From an uncultured Oscillospiraceae bacterium (GTDB lineage: Bacteria > Bacillota > Clostridia > Oscillospirales > Oscillospiraceae): a DNA stretch of 64,000 nucleotides. The stretch spans positions 16,070 to 80,069 of the forward strand of contig CAJUQN010000005.1 in the NCBI GenBank assembly GCA_910588625.1. Reading direction: 5' to 3'. Position 1 is the first letter of the stretch, and every line of letters starts with the position of its first letter. A program made the position numbers and the translations under genes. Shown piece after piece: positions 7,965 through 16,274 of the stretch. Under the pieces are notes generated by a model. It searched no databases, was not told the DNA's origin, and was given only the letters and a program-made list of their open reading frames with translations.

Positions 7965-9047
7965 ATGGAGCGGAAGAAGCGGGTCCTGGTGGCCATGAGC
8001 GGCGGAGTGGACTCCGGCGTGGCGGCGTATTTGCTGAAAGCACAGGGCTATGAGTGTATTGGCGTCACGATGAAGCTGTTTGGGAATGAGACGCTGAGCC
8101 TGGACAAAGGCCATCCCTGCTGTACCCTGGACGACGTGGAGGACGCCCGGGAAGTGGCCGGCCGAATGGGTATTCCCCACTATGTGTTTAACTATTCAGA
8201 GGATTTTGAAGAAAAGGTCATCCAACCTTTCATCAATGCCTACGAGCGGGGGGAGACCCCCAATCCCTGCATCGACTGCAACCGTTTTTTGAAATTTGAC
8301 CGGCTCCACCGCCGGGCACGGGAGCTAAAATGTGACTACATCGCCACCGGACACTATGCGCAGATTTTGGCGGACGGCACAGGCGGTTTTCGCATGGCCA
8401 AGGCCGTAGACCTGAGCCGGGATCAAAGCTATGTGCTCTATCCCATCCCCCGGGAGCAATTGGCGCAGACTCTATTTCCGCTGGGTGGACTGACGAAAGC
8501 TGAGGTGCGCGAAATCGCCCAGCGGGAGGGCTTTGTCAACGCGCGAAAGCACGACAGCCAGGACATCTGCTTCGTGCCCGACGGGGATTATCTGGCGTTC
8601 ATGGAACGCCACACGGGAAAAACCTATCCCGAGGGGGACATCATTGACCAGAGCGGAAAGGTGGTGGGCCGTCACCGGGGTGCGGCGGGACTCACCATTG
8701 GCCAGCGCCGGGGTGTGGGGGTTTCCTCGTCTGGGCGTATTTATGTGTGCTCCAAGTGCATGGCGGATAACACCGTCACCGTGGGGCCGGAGGAGGCGCT
8801 TTACTCCCCTGGGTGCGCGGCAGCGGATTGGAATTGGCTCATTGCGCCGCCGGAAAGGCCCTTTGAAGCGCTGGCAAAGACCCGCTACCGCCAGACGGAA
8901 CAGCCGGTGACAGTCATCCCAGAGGGGGACCGGGTGCGCTTGGCGTTTGCCCAGCCCCAGCGGGCGGTGACGCCCGGCCAGGCGGCGGTGGTATACGATG
9001 AAAAAGGCGCCGTGTTGGGCGGAGGCACTATAACAGGGACCATATAG
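7965..9047 (+). CDS. mnmA: tRNA-specific 2-thiouridylase MnmA
   Basis: MnmA puts the sulfur on C2 of the wobble uridine in tRNA(Lys/Glu/Gln), using ATP and a persulfide. It is 360 residues, the normal length. The PP-loop is SGGVDS (12-17), the nucleophile Cys102 is in NPCIDCN, and the second catalytic Cys202 is in DSQDICFVPDGDY. The C-terminal beta-barrel segment contains DNTVTVGPEE and PGQAAVVYD. The residue after the PP-loop is Gly in place of the more common Ser. The start has AAAGGGGCGGG upstream. It is a single-gene unit between two terminators, and no cysteine desulfurase is adjacent. Confidence 0.97.
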   Translation: MERKKRVLVAMSGGVDSGVAAYLLKAQGYECIGVTMKLFGNETLSLDKGHPCCTLDDVEDAREVAGRMGIPHYVFNYSEDFEEKVIQPFINAYERGETPNPCIDCNRFLKFDRLHRRARELKCDYIATGHYAQILADGTGGFRMAKAVDLSRDQSYVLYPIPREQLAQTLFPLGGLTKAEVREIAQREGFVNARKHDSQDICFVPDGDYLAFMERHTGKTYPEGDIIDQSGKVVGRHRGAAGLTIGQRRGVGVSSSGRIYVCSKCMADNTVTVGPEEALYSPGCAAADWNWLIAPPERPFEALAKTRYRQTEQPVTVIPEGDRVRLAFAQPQRAVTPGQAAVVYDEKGAVLGGGTITGTI

Positions 9048-9092
9048 GTCAAGGGCGTTCCTTTTTCTTACGAGAAAAGGAACGCCCTTGAC
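9048..9092. terminator. Bidirectional terminator between mnmA and the DUF362 gene
   Basis: An 18-bp perfect stem, GTCAAGGGCGTTCCTTTT and its complement, with a 9-base loop. It starts at the mnmA stop codon and ends two bases before the end of the converging DUF362 gene, with T-rich stretches both ways. Confidence 0.93.
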
Positions 9093-9093
9093 T

Positions 9094-9957
9094 TTAGCTC
9101 AGTTCCACCAAATTGTACTCGCGGGAGCCGACGCCCAGGCCGGCGGCGGCCTCTACGGTATGAACGCCGTGAAGGGATTCGATGCGCTCGATCAGGTCGC
9201 CCTTACCGGGGTCGTCGGACTGATACACCAGGTCCAAGCACGCTTGGTCCAGGGCCACCGGGTCCAGAGAGGCCAAAATGCCGATATCACCGATCTTAGG
9301 GTCGGCGGCCACCGCGCAGCAGTCGCAGTCCACGGACATATTCTTCATCACGTTGATATAGGCGATTTTGCCCTGGAAGCGGTGGTGGATGGACCAGGCC
9401 GCGTCCGCCATGGACTCCAGGAAGGAGTCGTGGTCGGAGTCCCAGAACTTGTCCATGTCGCCCGCGCCGTGGATATACTGCTTGCCCCGGGAGGAGGCGA
9501 TGCCGATAGAGATGTTCTTCAGCGCTCCGCCGAAGCCGCCCATTGGATGCCCCTTGAAGTGGGAGAGCACCAGCAGAGAGTTGTAGTCGGCCAGATGCGC
9601 CCCTACAAAGTTTTTCTGGATGACCTTGCCCCCAGGGATGGCCAGCTCCATGTCGTCGGTCTCGTCCAAAATGTCCACCTGGGCGGCGTTGACCCAGCCG
9701 TGCTTTTCCATGGTGATCTTGTGGGCGTGGGTGGTGTTGCGCCCGCCGTCGTAAGCGGTGTTGCACTCCACGATGGCGCCGCCCACCTTATCGATCATGG
9801 GCTTCCAGAAGTCAGGACGCAGGAAGTTCTGGTTGCCCGGCTCGCCGGAGTGGACCTTGACGGCCACCTTGCCCTCCAGGGTGATGTCCAGAGCGTCGTA
9901 AATGCGGAGCACGGCCTCGGGGGACAGGTCGCGGGTGAAGTAAACAGTGGATTTCAT
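9094..9957 (-). CDS. DUF362 domain protein
   Basis: A 287-residue DUF362 protein. The start is ATG at 9957, with GAGGAGG upstream (an in-frame start 36 bases earlier lacks one). Family landmarks are KVAVKVHSGEPGNQNFL, AYDGGRNTTHAH, LSHFKGHPMGGFGGALKN and the C-terminal GILASLDPVALDQACLDLV. The CDCC motif (SVDCDCCAV) is conserved in this family, but the two 4Fe-4S ferredoxin motifs found in longer relatives are absent. The biochemical function is unknown. It is a monocistronic unit. Confidence 0.88.
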   Translation of the reverse strand: MKSTVYFTRDLSPEAVLRIYDALDITLEGKVAVKVHSGEPGNQNFLRPDFWKPMIDKVGGAIVECNTAYDGGRNTTHAHKITMEKHGWVNAAQVDILDETDDMELAIPGGKVIQKNFVGAHLADYNSLLVLSHFKGHPMGGFGGALKNISIGIASSRGKQYIHGAGDMDKFWDSDHDSFLESMADAAWSIHHRFQGKIAYINVMKNMSVDCDCCAVAADPKIGDIGILASLDPVALDQACLDLVYQSDDPGKGDLIERIESLHGVHTVEAAAGLGVGSREYNLVELS

Positions 9958-10054
9958 GGTAATCCTCCTCAGTTGTTGGATAAAATCATACATAGTTTAT
10001 CGGAAATGAAGCGGCACGTCAAGAGTTTTTACGGGAAACCTGTCCAGTAGAGAT

Positions 10055-10092
10055 AAAAAGTTCCCCTTTCCCGGCGGAAAGAGGAACTTTTT
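10055..10092. terminator. Intrinsic terminator of the M3 peptidase gene
   Basis: The arms AAAAAGTTCC(C)CTTTCC and GGAAAGAGGAACTTTTT form a stem of about 16 bp with a short GC loop, five bases beyond the M3 peptidase stop codon on the minus strand. Confidence 0.85.
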
Positions 10093-10097
10093 GGGTT

Positions 10098-11801
10098 TTA
10101 TTGGATGCCGCTCAAATCGTAGTTGTCCAGCCACGCGCTGGCGGCCTCGCACACGGACCGGAGGCACTTTTCGTCGAAGGGGCTGTCCAGCGCCGCGTTT
10201 TTCAGCAGCTCAGTGAAGGTGCAGCTGCCCCCCTGACGGGTGTAGGCCATATATTTTTCCCAGGCCAGCTTGTGGTCCCTTTGCAGCAGCGCCCAAATCT
10301 GGAGCGCCACCGTCTGAGCCAGGCAGTAGTCGATATAATAGAAGGGGGACTCGTAGATGTGCATCTGCCGCTGCCAGGCCTCCCCTTCAGAGAAGAAGGG
10401 AATGTCCCCATCCAGCCGCATCCAGGGCATATATACCCCCTGGAGCTCCTTCCACTTGGCGTGGCGCTGGGCCGGGGTCATGTCCGGGTGGGCGTACACC
10501 TCATGCTGGAAATGGTCCACCAGCGTGCCATAGGGGATGAAGGTCAGCGCCCCGGCCAGATGGGTGTATCGGTATTTCCGGGCGTCCGGTCCAAAAAATC
10601 CCTCCGTCCAGGGCCAGGCCATGAACTCCATGGACATGGAGTGGACCTCGCAGGCCTCCATCCCCGGCCAGATATAGCTGGAGGGCACCCGGTCCCGGTT
10701 CATCCAGGCGGCAAAGGCGTGGCCGGCCTCGTGGGTGATGACGTCAACGTCCCCCTGGGTGCCGTTGAAATTGGCGAAGATGAAGGGAACCCGGTAGTCC
10801 AGCAGACCGGTGCAGTAGCCGCCCCCGGCCTTGCCCTCGGTGGACAGTACATCCATCAGCTCCCCGTCCAGCATGGCGCGGAAAAACTCGGACGTCTCCG
10901 GGGACAGCTCGTCGTAGAACTTTTTGCCCTGGGCGATGATGTCGTCGGGGCTTCCCTGGGGCTTGGGGTTGCCGGAGCGGAATTTCAGCGCCGCGTCGGC
11001 ATAGCTCAGCGGGTACTCCACCCCCAGCCGCTGCGCCTGGACCCGGTACACCCGGTCGGCCAGAGGGACCAGATACTTGCGCACGGCGCCGCGGAATTGC
11101 TCCACATCCTCCTTGGTGTAGCAGTTGCGGCCCATGCGGTAATAGCCCAGGGGGATATAGTTCTCATAGCCCAGCTTGCGGCCCATCTCGTCCCGCAGGT
11201 GGGTAAGCTGGTCGTAAATGCGGTCCAGATCGGCCTGGTGCTCCTTGAACCAGCCGCCCACAGCCTTCCATGCCGCCAGGCGGCGGGTGTCGTCCGCGTC
11301 GTTCTGGAAGGGGGTCATCTGGGAAAGGGTATAGGTTTTGCCCTCAAAGGGCACCTGGGCGGAGGCGATGAGCTTTTGATATTCCTGGGTCAAATCGTTC
11401 TCCTGCTGGAGCTGGGGTACGATCTCCGGGGAGAAGGTTTTCAGGGCGATCTCCGTGTTGAGGAACATCAAGTTGCCGTACTCCGCCTCGAACTCCTTGC
11501 GGAAGGGGGATTGCAGCATGGCCAGCTTCCACGCCTGTTCGTACTCCTCCAGCTCGGGCAGGGCGGCGTTCCAGAACTTCACCTCGGCGTCATAGAACTT
11601 ATCCCGGGTGTCAATGGTGTTGCGTACCTGGGCCAGCGTGGCCAGGGTATCCAGGCGCCGAGATTCCTGGTCCCGCTCCAAAAATACGGCTTTGGCCTCG
11701 GCATAGCTGTTTGCCGCCTTGAGGCGGTCGGTGAGGGTGGATACCTGCCCCTTCAGCGCCTCCAGGTCGGGGCGTTCATAGGGCATCTCGGAAAATTTCA
11801 T
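10098..11801 (-). CDS. M3 family oligoendopeptidase
   Basis: A 567-residue zinc metallopeptidase of the PepF/M3 family, which cleaves cytosolic oligopeptides. The zinc site HEAGH is at about residues 357-361 (VITHEAGHAFAAW), followed by the third ligand region in MEACEVHSMSMEFMAWPW. I start at 11801 because GGAG lies directly against an ATG twelve bases upstream, leaving no spacing for that start. The length is normal for the family. It lies downstream of dnaX-ybaB-Nudix on the same strand, with a 90-base gap. Confidence 0.93.
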   Translation of the reverse strand: MKFSEMPYERPDLEALKGQVSTLTDRLKAANSYAEAKAVFLERDQESRRLDTLATLAQVRNTIDTRDKFYDAEVKFWNAALPELEEYEQAWKLAMLQSPFRKEFEAEYGNLMFLNTEIALKTFSPEIVPQLQQENDLTQEYQKLIASAQVPFEGKTYTLSQMTPFQNDADDTRRLAAWKAVGGWFKEHQADLDRIYDQLTHLRDEMGRKLGYENYIPLGYYRMGRNCYTKEDVEQFRGAVRKYLVPLADRVYRVQAQRLGVEYPLSYADAALKFRSGNPKPQGSPDDIIAQGKKFYDELSPETSEFFRAMLDGELMDVLSTEGKAGGGYCTGLLDYRVPFIFANFNGTQGDVDVITHEAGHAFAAWMNRDRVPSSYIWPGMEACEVHSMSMEFMAWPWTEGFFGPDARKYRYTHLAGALTFIPYGTLVDHFQHEVYAHPDMTPAQRHAKWKELQGVYMPWMRLDGDIPFFSEGEAWQRQMHIYESPFYYIDYCLAQTVALQIWALLQRDHKLAWEKYMAYTRQGGSCTFTELLKNAALDSPFDEKCLRSVCEAASAWLDNYDLSGIQ

Positions 11802-11890
11802 ATGGCGATACATCTCCTTTCATCGGCGCAGGCTGCGCTCACTCGCATCCCCCTTCAGGGAAAGCTCGCCCGCTTCACCGTATCACAAGG

Positions 11891-12409
11891 TCAAAAACAG
11901 GCTTTGCGGGGTCCCGTTGGGCTAATCGCAATTTTTAAATTCTTACCGTCCAACACGGCCCGAACCAGCCGGTTCTGCTCATATTGCAGGGTGAGGAGGA
12001 AGGGCGGCTGGTCCTCCGCCAGCAGGCGCAGGAAAATTTTGTCTCCCTCCCAGCCGGGGAGGTTTGGCGCCTGCTCCTTGGGCACCCAGGCCAGATCGCC
12101 CTCATCGCAGTCGCCGGCGAGGGTCCCGGTCCAACCGTCGGCGGTGAACAGGTACATATATTCCCCCTGTCCGTCGTCGTTGAGGAAGGTGACCACCCCG
12201 CGGAAGCGGAAGCTGGTGAGGGTGAGATTGGTCTCCTCAAAAACCTCCCGGCGGAAGCACTCGTCGGGGCTTTCGCCCTCCTCAAAGTGGCCGCCCACGC
12301 CGATCCACTTGTCCTTGTTTACGTCCACCTTTTTCTTCACCCGGTGGAGCATCAGGTATTCCCCCTGGGCGTTCTCCAGATAGCCCAAGGTACTGTTGTG
12401 CATTTTCAT
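11891..12409 (-). CDS. Nudix hydrolase (MutT/8-oxo-dGTPase type)
   Basis: A 172-residue Nudix enzyme that hydrolyses nucleoside diphosphate derivatives. The Nudix box begins GGHFEEGESPDECFRREVFE and continues ETNL, so Asn replaces the usual Gly at the final position. The nearest annotations would be 8-oxo-dGTP diphosphatase, but the substrate cannot be assigned from sequence. It begins eight bases after ybaB, so it is co-transcribed with ybaB and dnaX. Confidence 0.9.
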   Translation of the reverse strand: MKMHNSTLGYLENAQGEYLMLHRVKKKVDVNKDKWIGVGGHFEEGESPDECFRREVFEETNLTLTSFRFRGVVTFLNDDGQGEYMYLFTADGWTGTLAGDCDEGDLAWVPKEQAPNLPGWEGDKIFLRLLAEDQPPFLLTLQYEQNRLVRAVLDGKNLKIAISPTGPRKACF

Positions 12410-12417
12410 CAGTATGC

Positions 12418-12762
12418 TCAGAAGGGAAGATTTAATCCGCCCGTCAGCTTGGACATCTGGCTGGCGGCGTCATCGGAGGCCTTGCGCAGGGCCTCGTTGA
12501 CGGCGGCCACGATCAGGTCCTGGAGCATTTCCACATCGTCCGGGTCCACGGCCTCGGGGTCGATGGCCACGCTGACCAGTTCCTTCTTGCCGGATACGGC
12601 GGCGGTGACCACACCGCCGCCCGCCGCGGCTTCATAGGTCTTTGTTTCCAGCTCCTCCTGGGCCTTCATCATATCCTGCTGCATCTTCTGCGCCTGGCGG
12701 ATCATGTTGTTCATATTGCCGCCCATGCCGCCCATACCGCGGCTGTTGAATCCCTTTGCCAT
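12418..12762 (-). CDS. YbaB/EbfC nucleoid-associated protein
   Basis: A 114-residue member of the YbaB/EbfC family, which forms dimers that bind DNA. The N-terminus is rich in Met/Gly/Asn (MGGMGGNMNNMIRQAQKMQQDM), followed by the helix MMKAQEELETKTYEA and the strand region GGGVVTAAVSGKKELVSVAIDPEAV. Its place right after dnaX is the usual one. The customary third member, recR, is missing here. Confidence 0.95.
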   Translation of the reverse strand: MAKGFNSRGMGGMGGNMNNMIRQAQKMQQDMMKAQEELETKTYEAAAGGGVVTAAVSGKKELVSVAIDPEAVDPDDVEMLQDLIVAAVNEALRKASDDAASQMSKLTGGLNLPF

Positions 12763-12796
12763 TCTTCACTGCCTCCTATGTTAATGTCATGATTGT

Positions 12797-14569
12797 TTAT
12801 TCGACGGTGATATTGCTTCCGCCTCGAGCTACAAACTCATCCAGCGCATCCACCGCTCCCGGCGGCGCGGCGGGGATTTCCTCCGGCGGGGCCTGGCCGT
12901 CTCTGATCTCCACCTGATGGGCCACTCCCGTGAGCTGCTGGCATAGCTGGGCCATGGGCTGGGTGACGGCCGGACTGCTGGCGATCTTCTTCACCACCTC
13001 AAAGGTGGTCCAGATGGTAAGCTTGCGCCCGTCAAAGCGGCCCTCCGCCATAGCGGGGTTGTTGATCATGCTGTAGTCGCTCAGTGAGATCATACCCTTG
13101 AGCTGGGCCAGAAAGGCAGGCCAGCCCGGCCAGCCGGGGACGTTGGTGGGGGCAGTCTGAGGCGCGGGGGACGGTTCCGGCCGGGACTCCCCCGCGGGGT
13201 GGCCCAAGGGAGCGGGCTGGGGCTCCTCCCTTTGGACCGGCGGCGCCTCCCAGGGAATTTCGTTTCGCATGGGGGGAGCGTCGGGGAGGGGAGGCGCATC
13301 CAAAAGTGGCGGTTCTTCAGGGAGCGGAGGCTCCTCTGGAAGGGGCGGCTCATCCCGTGGGACTGCCGCCTGGGGCTGCTTTTGTACAGGGGCCGCCTGG
13401 GGGGCTGGGGCGGGTACGGGGGCGCCGCCTTGCTCCAGTCGGGCGATTCGGGCGGACAGACTGGCCACAGACCCGTCCAGCGTGGGGTCGCACAGGGTGA
13501 GGAGACACAATTCTATATCCGTGCGGCGGTTGGCGGACCGGGTCAGGTCCGCGGCCGTCTTTTGCAGGCGGTTTAGCATTTGGGCCAGCCGGGCTACATC
13601 GAATCGGGCGGACAACTTTTTCAGCGTTTCCCCGTCAAAGCCGCCGGTCATAAGCGCCGCGCCGGTTTTAGGGGCGGTCTTGCGGACCAGCAGGTCCCGA
13701 ACCAGGGCGGACAGCTCTCCGGCCAGGGCGGTCATCTCCTTGCCGTTGGCATAGAGCTTGTCAAGGCGTTCCAGGGCGGCGGCAATGTCGCCGTCGGCGG
13801 CGTTTTGCAGGAGGGCGGCGGCCTCCAGATTGCCCGCCAGACCCAGGGAGGACAGCACGCGTTCTTCATCCACCGCCGTGCCGTTCCCACCGCCGGAACA
13901 CTGGTCCAGCAGGGACAGGGCGTCGCGCATTCCGCCGTCGGCCAGCCGGGCGATGAGGGCGGCCCCGCCGTCGGTGAGGCCAATGCCCTCCTCCTTGGAG
14001 ATGCGCAGCAGATGGGTTGCGATGTCCGACGGGTGGATGCGCTTGAAGGCAAACTGTTGGCACCGGCTTTTGATGGTGGCCAGCACCTTGTGGACCTCGG
14101 TGGTGGCCAGGATAAACATCAGGTGCTCCGGCGGCTCCTCCAGGATCTGGAGCAGGGCGTTAAACGCCTGATTGGACAGCATATGGACCTCGTCAATGAT
14201 GTAGACGCGCTTTTTCACGGTGGCGGGGGTGTAGACGGCCTCGTCCAGGATGGCCCGGATGTCGTCCACGCCGTTGTTGGAGGCGGCGTCCAGCTCCAGC
14301 ACGTCCAGGATGGAGCCGTTGAGAATGCCCTGACAGGAGGGGCAGACGTTGCAGGGATTGCCGGCCTGGGGATTTTCGCAGTTCACCGCCCGGGCCAGCA
14401 GCTTGGCGCAGGAGGTCTTACCCGTCCCCCGGGTGCCGGTAAATAGATAAGCGTGAGAGAGCCTGCCGGTGGCGACCTGCCGTTTTAAGGTTTGGGTGAC
14501 GTGGTCCTGCCCCACGACTTGGTCGAATGTCTTGGAACGCCACTTGCGGTATAGGGCCTGGTACATCAT
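12797..14569 (-). CDS. dnaX: DNA polymerase III subunit gamma/tau
   Basis: The 590-residue clamp-loader ATPase. Walker A is GTRGTGKTSC, the zinc module is the four cysteines in NCENPQAGNPCNVCPSC, Walker B/DEVH is YIIDEVHMLS, the sensor-1 region is ILATTEVHKV, and the arginine-finger segment is SRCQQF. After the AAA+ core and domain III (to about 370) comes a proline-rich linker with tandem PPLPEE/PPLPDA-type repeats (about 405-440), then a tau-like C-terminal domain. Two ATGs stand side by side at the start. It is first in a run with ybaB and a Nudix gene. Confidence 0.97.
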   Translation of the reverse strand: MMYQALYRKWRSKTFDQVVGQDHVTQTLKRQVATGRLSHAYLFTGTRGTGKTSCAKLLARAVNCENPQAGNPCNVCPSCQGILNGSILDVLELDAASNNGVDDIRAILDEAVYTPATVKKRVYIIDEVHMLSNQAFNALLQILEEPPEHLMFILATTEVHKVLATIKSRCQQFAFKRIHPSDIATHLLRISKEEGIGLTDGGAALIARLADGGMRDALSLLDQCSGGGNGTAVDEERVLSSLGLAGNLEAAALLQNAADGDIAAALERLDKLYANGKEMTALAGELSALVRDLLVRKTAPKTGAALMTGGFDGETLKKLSARFDVARLAQMLNRLQKTAADLTRSANRRTDIELCLLTLCDPTLDGSVASLSARIARLEQGGAPVPAPAPQAAPVQKQPQAAVPRDEPPLPEEPPLPEEPPLLDAPPLPDAPPMRNEIPWEAPPVQREEPQPAPLGHPAGESRPEPSPAPQTAPTNVPGWPGWPAFLAQLKGMISLSDYSMINNPAMAEGRFDGRKLTIWTTFEVVKKIASSPAVTQPMAQLCQQLTGVAHQVEIRDGQAPPEEIPAAPPGAVDALDEFVARGGSNITVE

Positions 14570-14591
14570 ATCACCTCGAAGAGTATATGGA

Positions 14592-14742
14592 GGGGCCCGC
14601 CCTCCGGGGGGTTACTTTTCCCCCGGGGGAAAAGTAACCAAAAGGCCGCTTAGGGGGGAAAATCCGGCTCGACTGCGAGCGCGAAAGGCGCGCTCTTGCT
14701 CGCAGGATTTTCCCCCCTAAGAACCCCCGGTTTACGGGGGCT
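14592..14742 (-). repeat. Modular hairpin repeat, family B, copy 1
   Basis: On the minus strand it reads CCCCCGTAAACCGGGGG, then a stem built from CTTAGGGGGGAAAATCC and GGATTTTCCCCCCTAAG, then the stem GGTTACTTTTCCC/GGGAAAAGTAACC, then CCGGAGGGCGGGCCC. The same order occurs on the plus strand at 15111-15262 and, with diverged stems, at 17116-17217. It lies in the dnaX leader. Confidence 0.85.
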
Positions 14743-15030
14743 ATAGGTAGACAGTTGGCACTTGAAACGGCTAGTGCGGCTTTGCGAATCAGGACCATTT
14801 CAATTTTCGGCCCACACCGGGCCTGCCTTGGCAGTGGAACGAATGTAGGCAGCGCTCCTTTGAGCGCCTTTGTGGGCGCCGCACACGTTTTGGTGCGCAG
14901 CCGCTACGGCGTGACCTGAGAGCTGCAAAATAAACGCATCTGGCGCGAATACGGTTCGTTATGCACCAGTGCCGGTAACGCCGCCCACTCAGGCGCAGAA
15001 GGCAGGAAGCAGCTGCGCCTCAGCGCCTAG
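14743..15030. other. Intergenic stretch without recognisable gene
   Basis: This stretch lies between the two inverted family-B repeats, upstream of dnaX and downstream of the SRP RNA. I see short GC-rich dyads but no ribosome binding site with an ORF, no tRNA and no known RNA family. It could be leader for dnaX or repeat debris. Confidence 0.5.
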
Positions 15031-15110
15031 ACACCGGCGGCAGCACAACTAGGAGCGCCAGCGTCGAAAGCCCCACGCGCCGGAAAAATACAAACAGAGG
15101 AACGTATATA
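15031..15110 (+). repeat. 80-bp intergenic repeat, family D, copy 1
   Basis: It shares with 17036-17115 the blocks ACACCGGCGGC(A/G)GCAC, ACTAGGA, CCAGCGTCGAAAGCC, GCGCCGGAA and ACGTAT, at the same spacing and the same total length. In both places it is followed at once by a family-B element starting CTCTCCCGTAAA. Repeat unit or structured RNA; there is no coding potential. Confidence 0.75.
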
Positions 15111-15262
15111 GCTCTCCCGTAAAATGGGGGTTCTTAGGGGGGAAAATCCTGTGAGCGGAAGCCCGCCCTTTGGGCTGGAGCCGAACCGGATTTCCCCCCT
15201 AAGCATCCTTTTGGTTACTTTTCCCATGTGGGAAAAGTAACCCGCCGGAGGCCCCGGCGGGC
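15111..15262 (+). repeat. Modular hairpin repeat, family B, copy 2
   Basis: Plus-strand copy aligned to the minus strand of 14592-14742: CTCCCGTAAAATGGGGG, CTTAGGGGGGAAAATCC with its downstream complement, GGTTACTTTTCCC/GGGAAAAGTAACC and the final CCGGAGGC. Its last hairpin doubles as the terminator of the SRP RNA gene on the other strand. Confidence 0.85.
15239..15261 (-). terminator. Terminator of the SRP RNA gene
   Basis: On the minus strand, CCCGCCGG and CCGGCGGG form a GC-rich stem followed by GTTACTTTTC, 14 bases beyond the predicted 3' end of the SRP RNA. Confidence 0.75.
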
Positions 15263-15274
15263 CTCGACGCACAA

Positions 15275-15548
15275 CAAGACCGCGCACCGGCCTTTGAAGA
15301 ACAGAATATGCCCGTTACCCATACAGCCGGCTCAGGATCGGCAGCCCCACGGCACACGCCCAGATCCGCTTAGTGCTGCTCGGTTCCCCGCCTGACACGG
15401 TTCACGGGTGGACATTGCGCGGGACCGATCCATCATCGCTGCTTATACAGGTCAGACAACACAGTCTGCCTCCGGGGGCCGGGATTCATCCCTGCTGTAG
15501 CGGGTTGCAGGTACAGGGCACCGCTAACTCCCCAACTAGCGCGGCCTT
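15275..15548 (-). ncRNA. ffs: Signal recognition particle RNA, long Firmicutes type
   Basis: This is a 274-base 7S-like RNA that scaffolds Ffh in co-translational targeting. The 5' Alu part contains GGTGCCCTGTACCTGCAA and CCGCTACAGCAGGG, nearly identical to Bacillus scRNA as I recall it. The S-domain apex reads GTGTCAGG, a GGGAAC loop, then GAGCAGCACTAAG, and the distal strand has GTGTGCCGTGGGGCTGCC. The ends pair (GGCCGCGC near the 5' end with GCGCGGTC at the 3' end), which sets the boundaries to within a few bases. As in many Firmicutes it lies upstream of dnaX on the same strand. The terminator is at 15239-15261. Confidence 0.95.
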
Positions 15549-15676
15549 GTTTCACGCCGAGGCGCTTACAAGCCGCAGTTATTTTACCACGGCTGGGGGA
15601 ATTTATCAACTCTGATTTTCAAAAAAACCAAAAGAGAGGAAAATATGACTTGCACCTTTCTATTTTCCAAATGGTG

Positions 15677-15685
15677 TGGTAAAAT
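15677..15685 (+). promoter_or_regulatory. Extended -10 promoter before the Nudix-walRK run
   Basis: TGGTAAAAT, a near-consensus -10 with TGn extension, lies 40 bases before the Nudix start. No good -35 is present at 17 bp. Confidence 0.55.
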
Positions 15686-15725
15686 ACCCCTGTATGCAAA
15701 AAATAAGCGCCAGGAGGTATGGGCT

Positions 15726-16274
15726 ATGGAATTGATGGAAAAAACGCTGGCCAGCGAGCAGATTTTTGACGGGCGGCTGCTGAAGGTATACCGGGACCAG
15801 GTGGAGCTGACCAACGGCGGCACCTCTATCCGGGAGTTTGTACACCACCCCGGCGGAGCGGCAGTGGTCGCTCTGGACGCCGATGGAAACATTTATTTAG
15901 AGCGGCAGTTCCGCTATCCCTACCACAAGGTCGTCTTGGAAATCCCCGCGGGCAAGCTGGAGCCGGGAGAGGACCCGGCGGACGCCATCCGGCGGGAGCT
16001 GGAGGAGGAGATCGGCGCCACGGCGGGCCGGTGGGATAGTCTGGGCTATATCATGCCCAGCGTGGGGTATACTGACGAAATGCTCTATCTGTACCTGGCC
16101 CGTGATTTGACTTTTGGAGTGCGGCATTTGGATCAGGACGAATTTTTGGAGCCCTTCAAGGCGCCCTTCGCCGAGGCGTTGGCCCAGGCCGCGGACGGAC
16201 GGCTCAACGACGCCAAAACCCTGGCCGCCCTGTTTCGGGCGGATCAATTGATGCGGGAGGAAGCTGATGGGTAA
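15726..16274 (+). CDS. Nudix hydrolase, ADP-ribose pyrophosphatase type
   Basis: A 182-residue enzyme of the ADP-ribose/ADP-sugar pyrophosphatase group. The Nudix box is at about residues 81-103: GKLEPGEDPADAIRRELEEE then IGA. A proline about 15 residues beyond the box (IMPSVGYTDE) is typical of ADPRases, which supports the call over a general MutT. The ATG at 15726 follows AGGAGGT. The reading frame overlaps walR by eight bases, so it heads the WalRK transcript or is at least coupled to it. Confidence 0.92.
   Translation: MELMEKTLASEQIFDGRLLKVYRDQVELTNGGTSIREFVHHPGGAAVVALDADGNIYLERQFRYPYHKVVLEIPAGKLEPGEDPADAIRRELEEEIGATAGRWDSLGYIMPSVGYTDEMLYLYLARDLTFGVRHLDQDEFLEPFKAPFAEALAQAADGRLNDAKTLAALFRADQLMREEADG

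Noticed and set aside
5988..8180. Long minus-strand reading frame opposite the ABC genes
   Set aside because: It is antisense to clear ATPase and permease genes, has low-complexity Gln/His/Gly composition typical of GC-rich shadow frames, and no ribosome binding site.
10101..12383. Long plus-strand reading frame opposite the M3 peptidase and Nudix genes
   Set aside because: Shadow of two well-supported minus-strand genes; the composition has no recognisable domain.
12797..14569. Programmed frameshift in dnaX producing gamma
   Set aside because: I saw no clear slippery A-run followed by a hairpin inside the gene.
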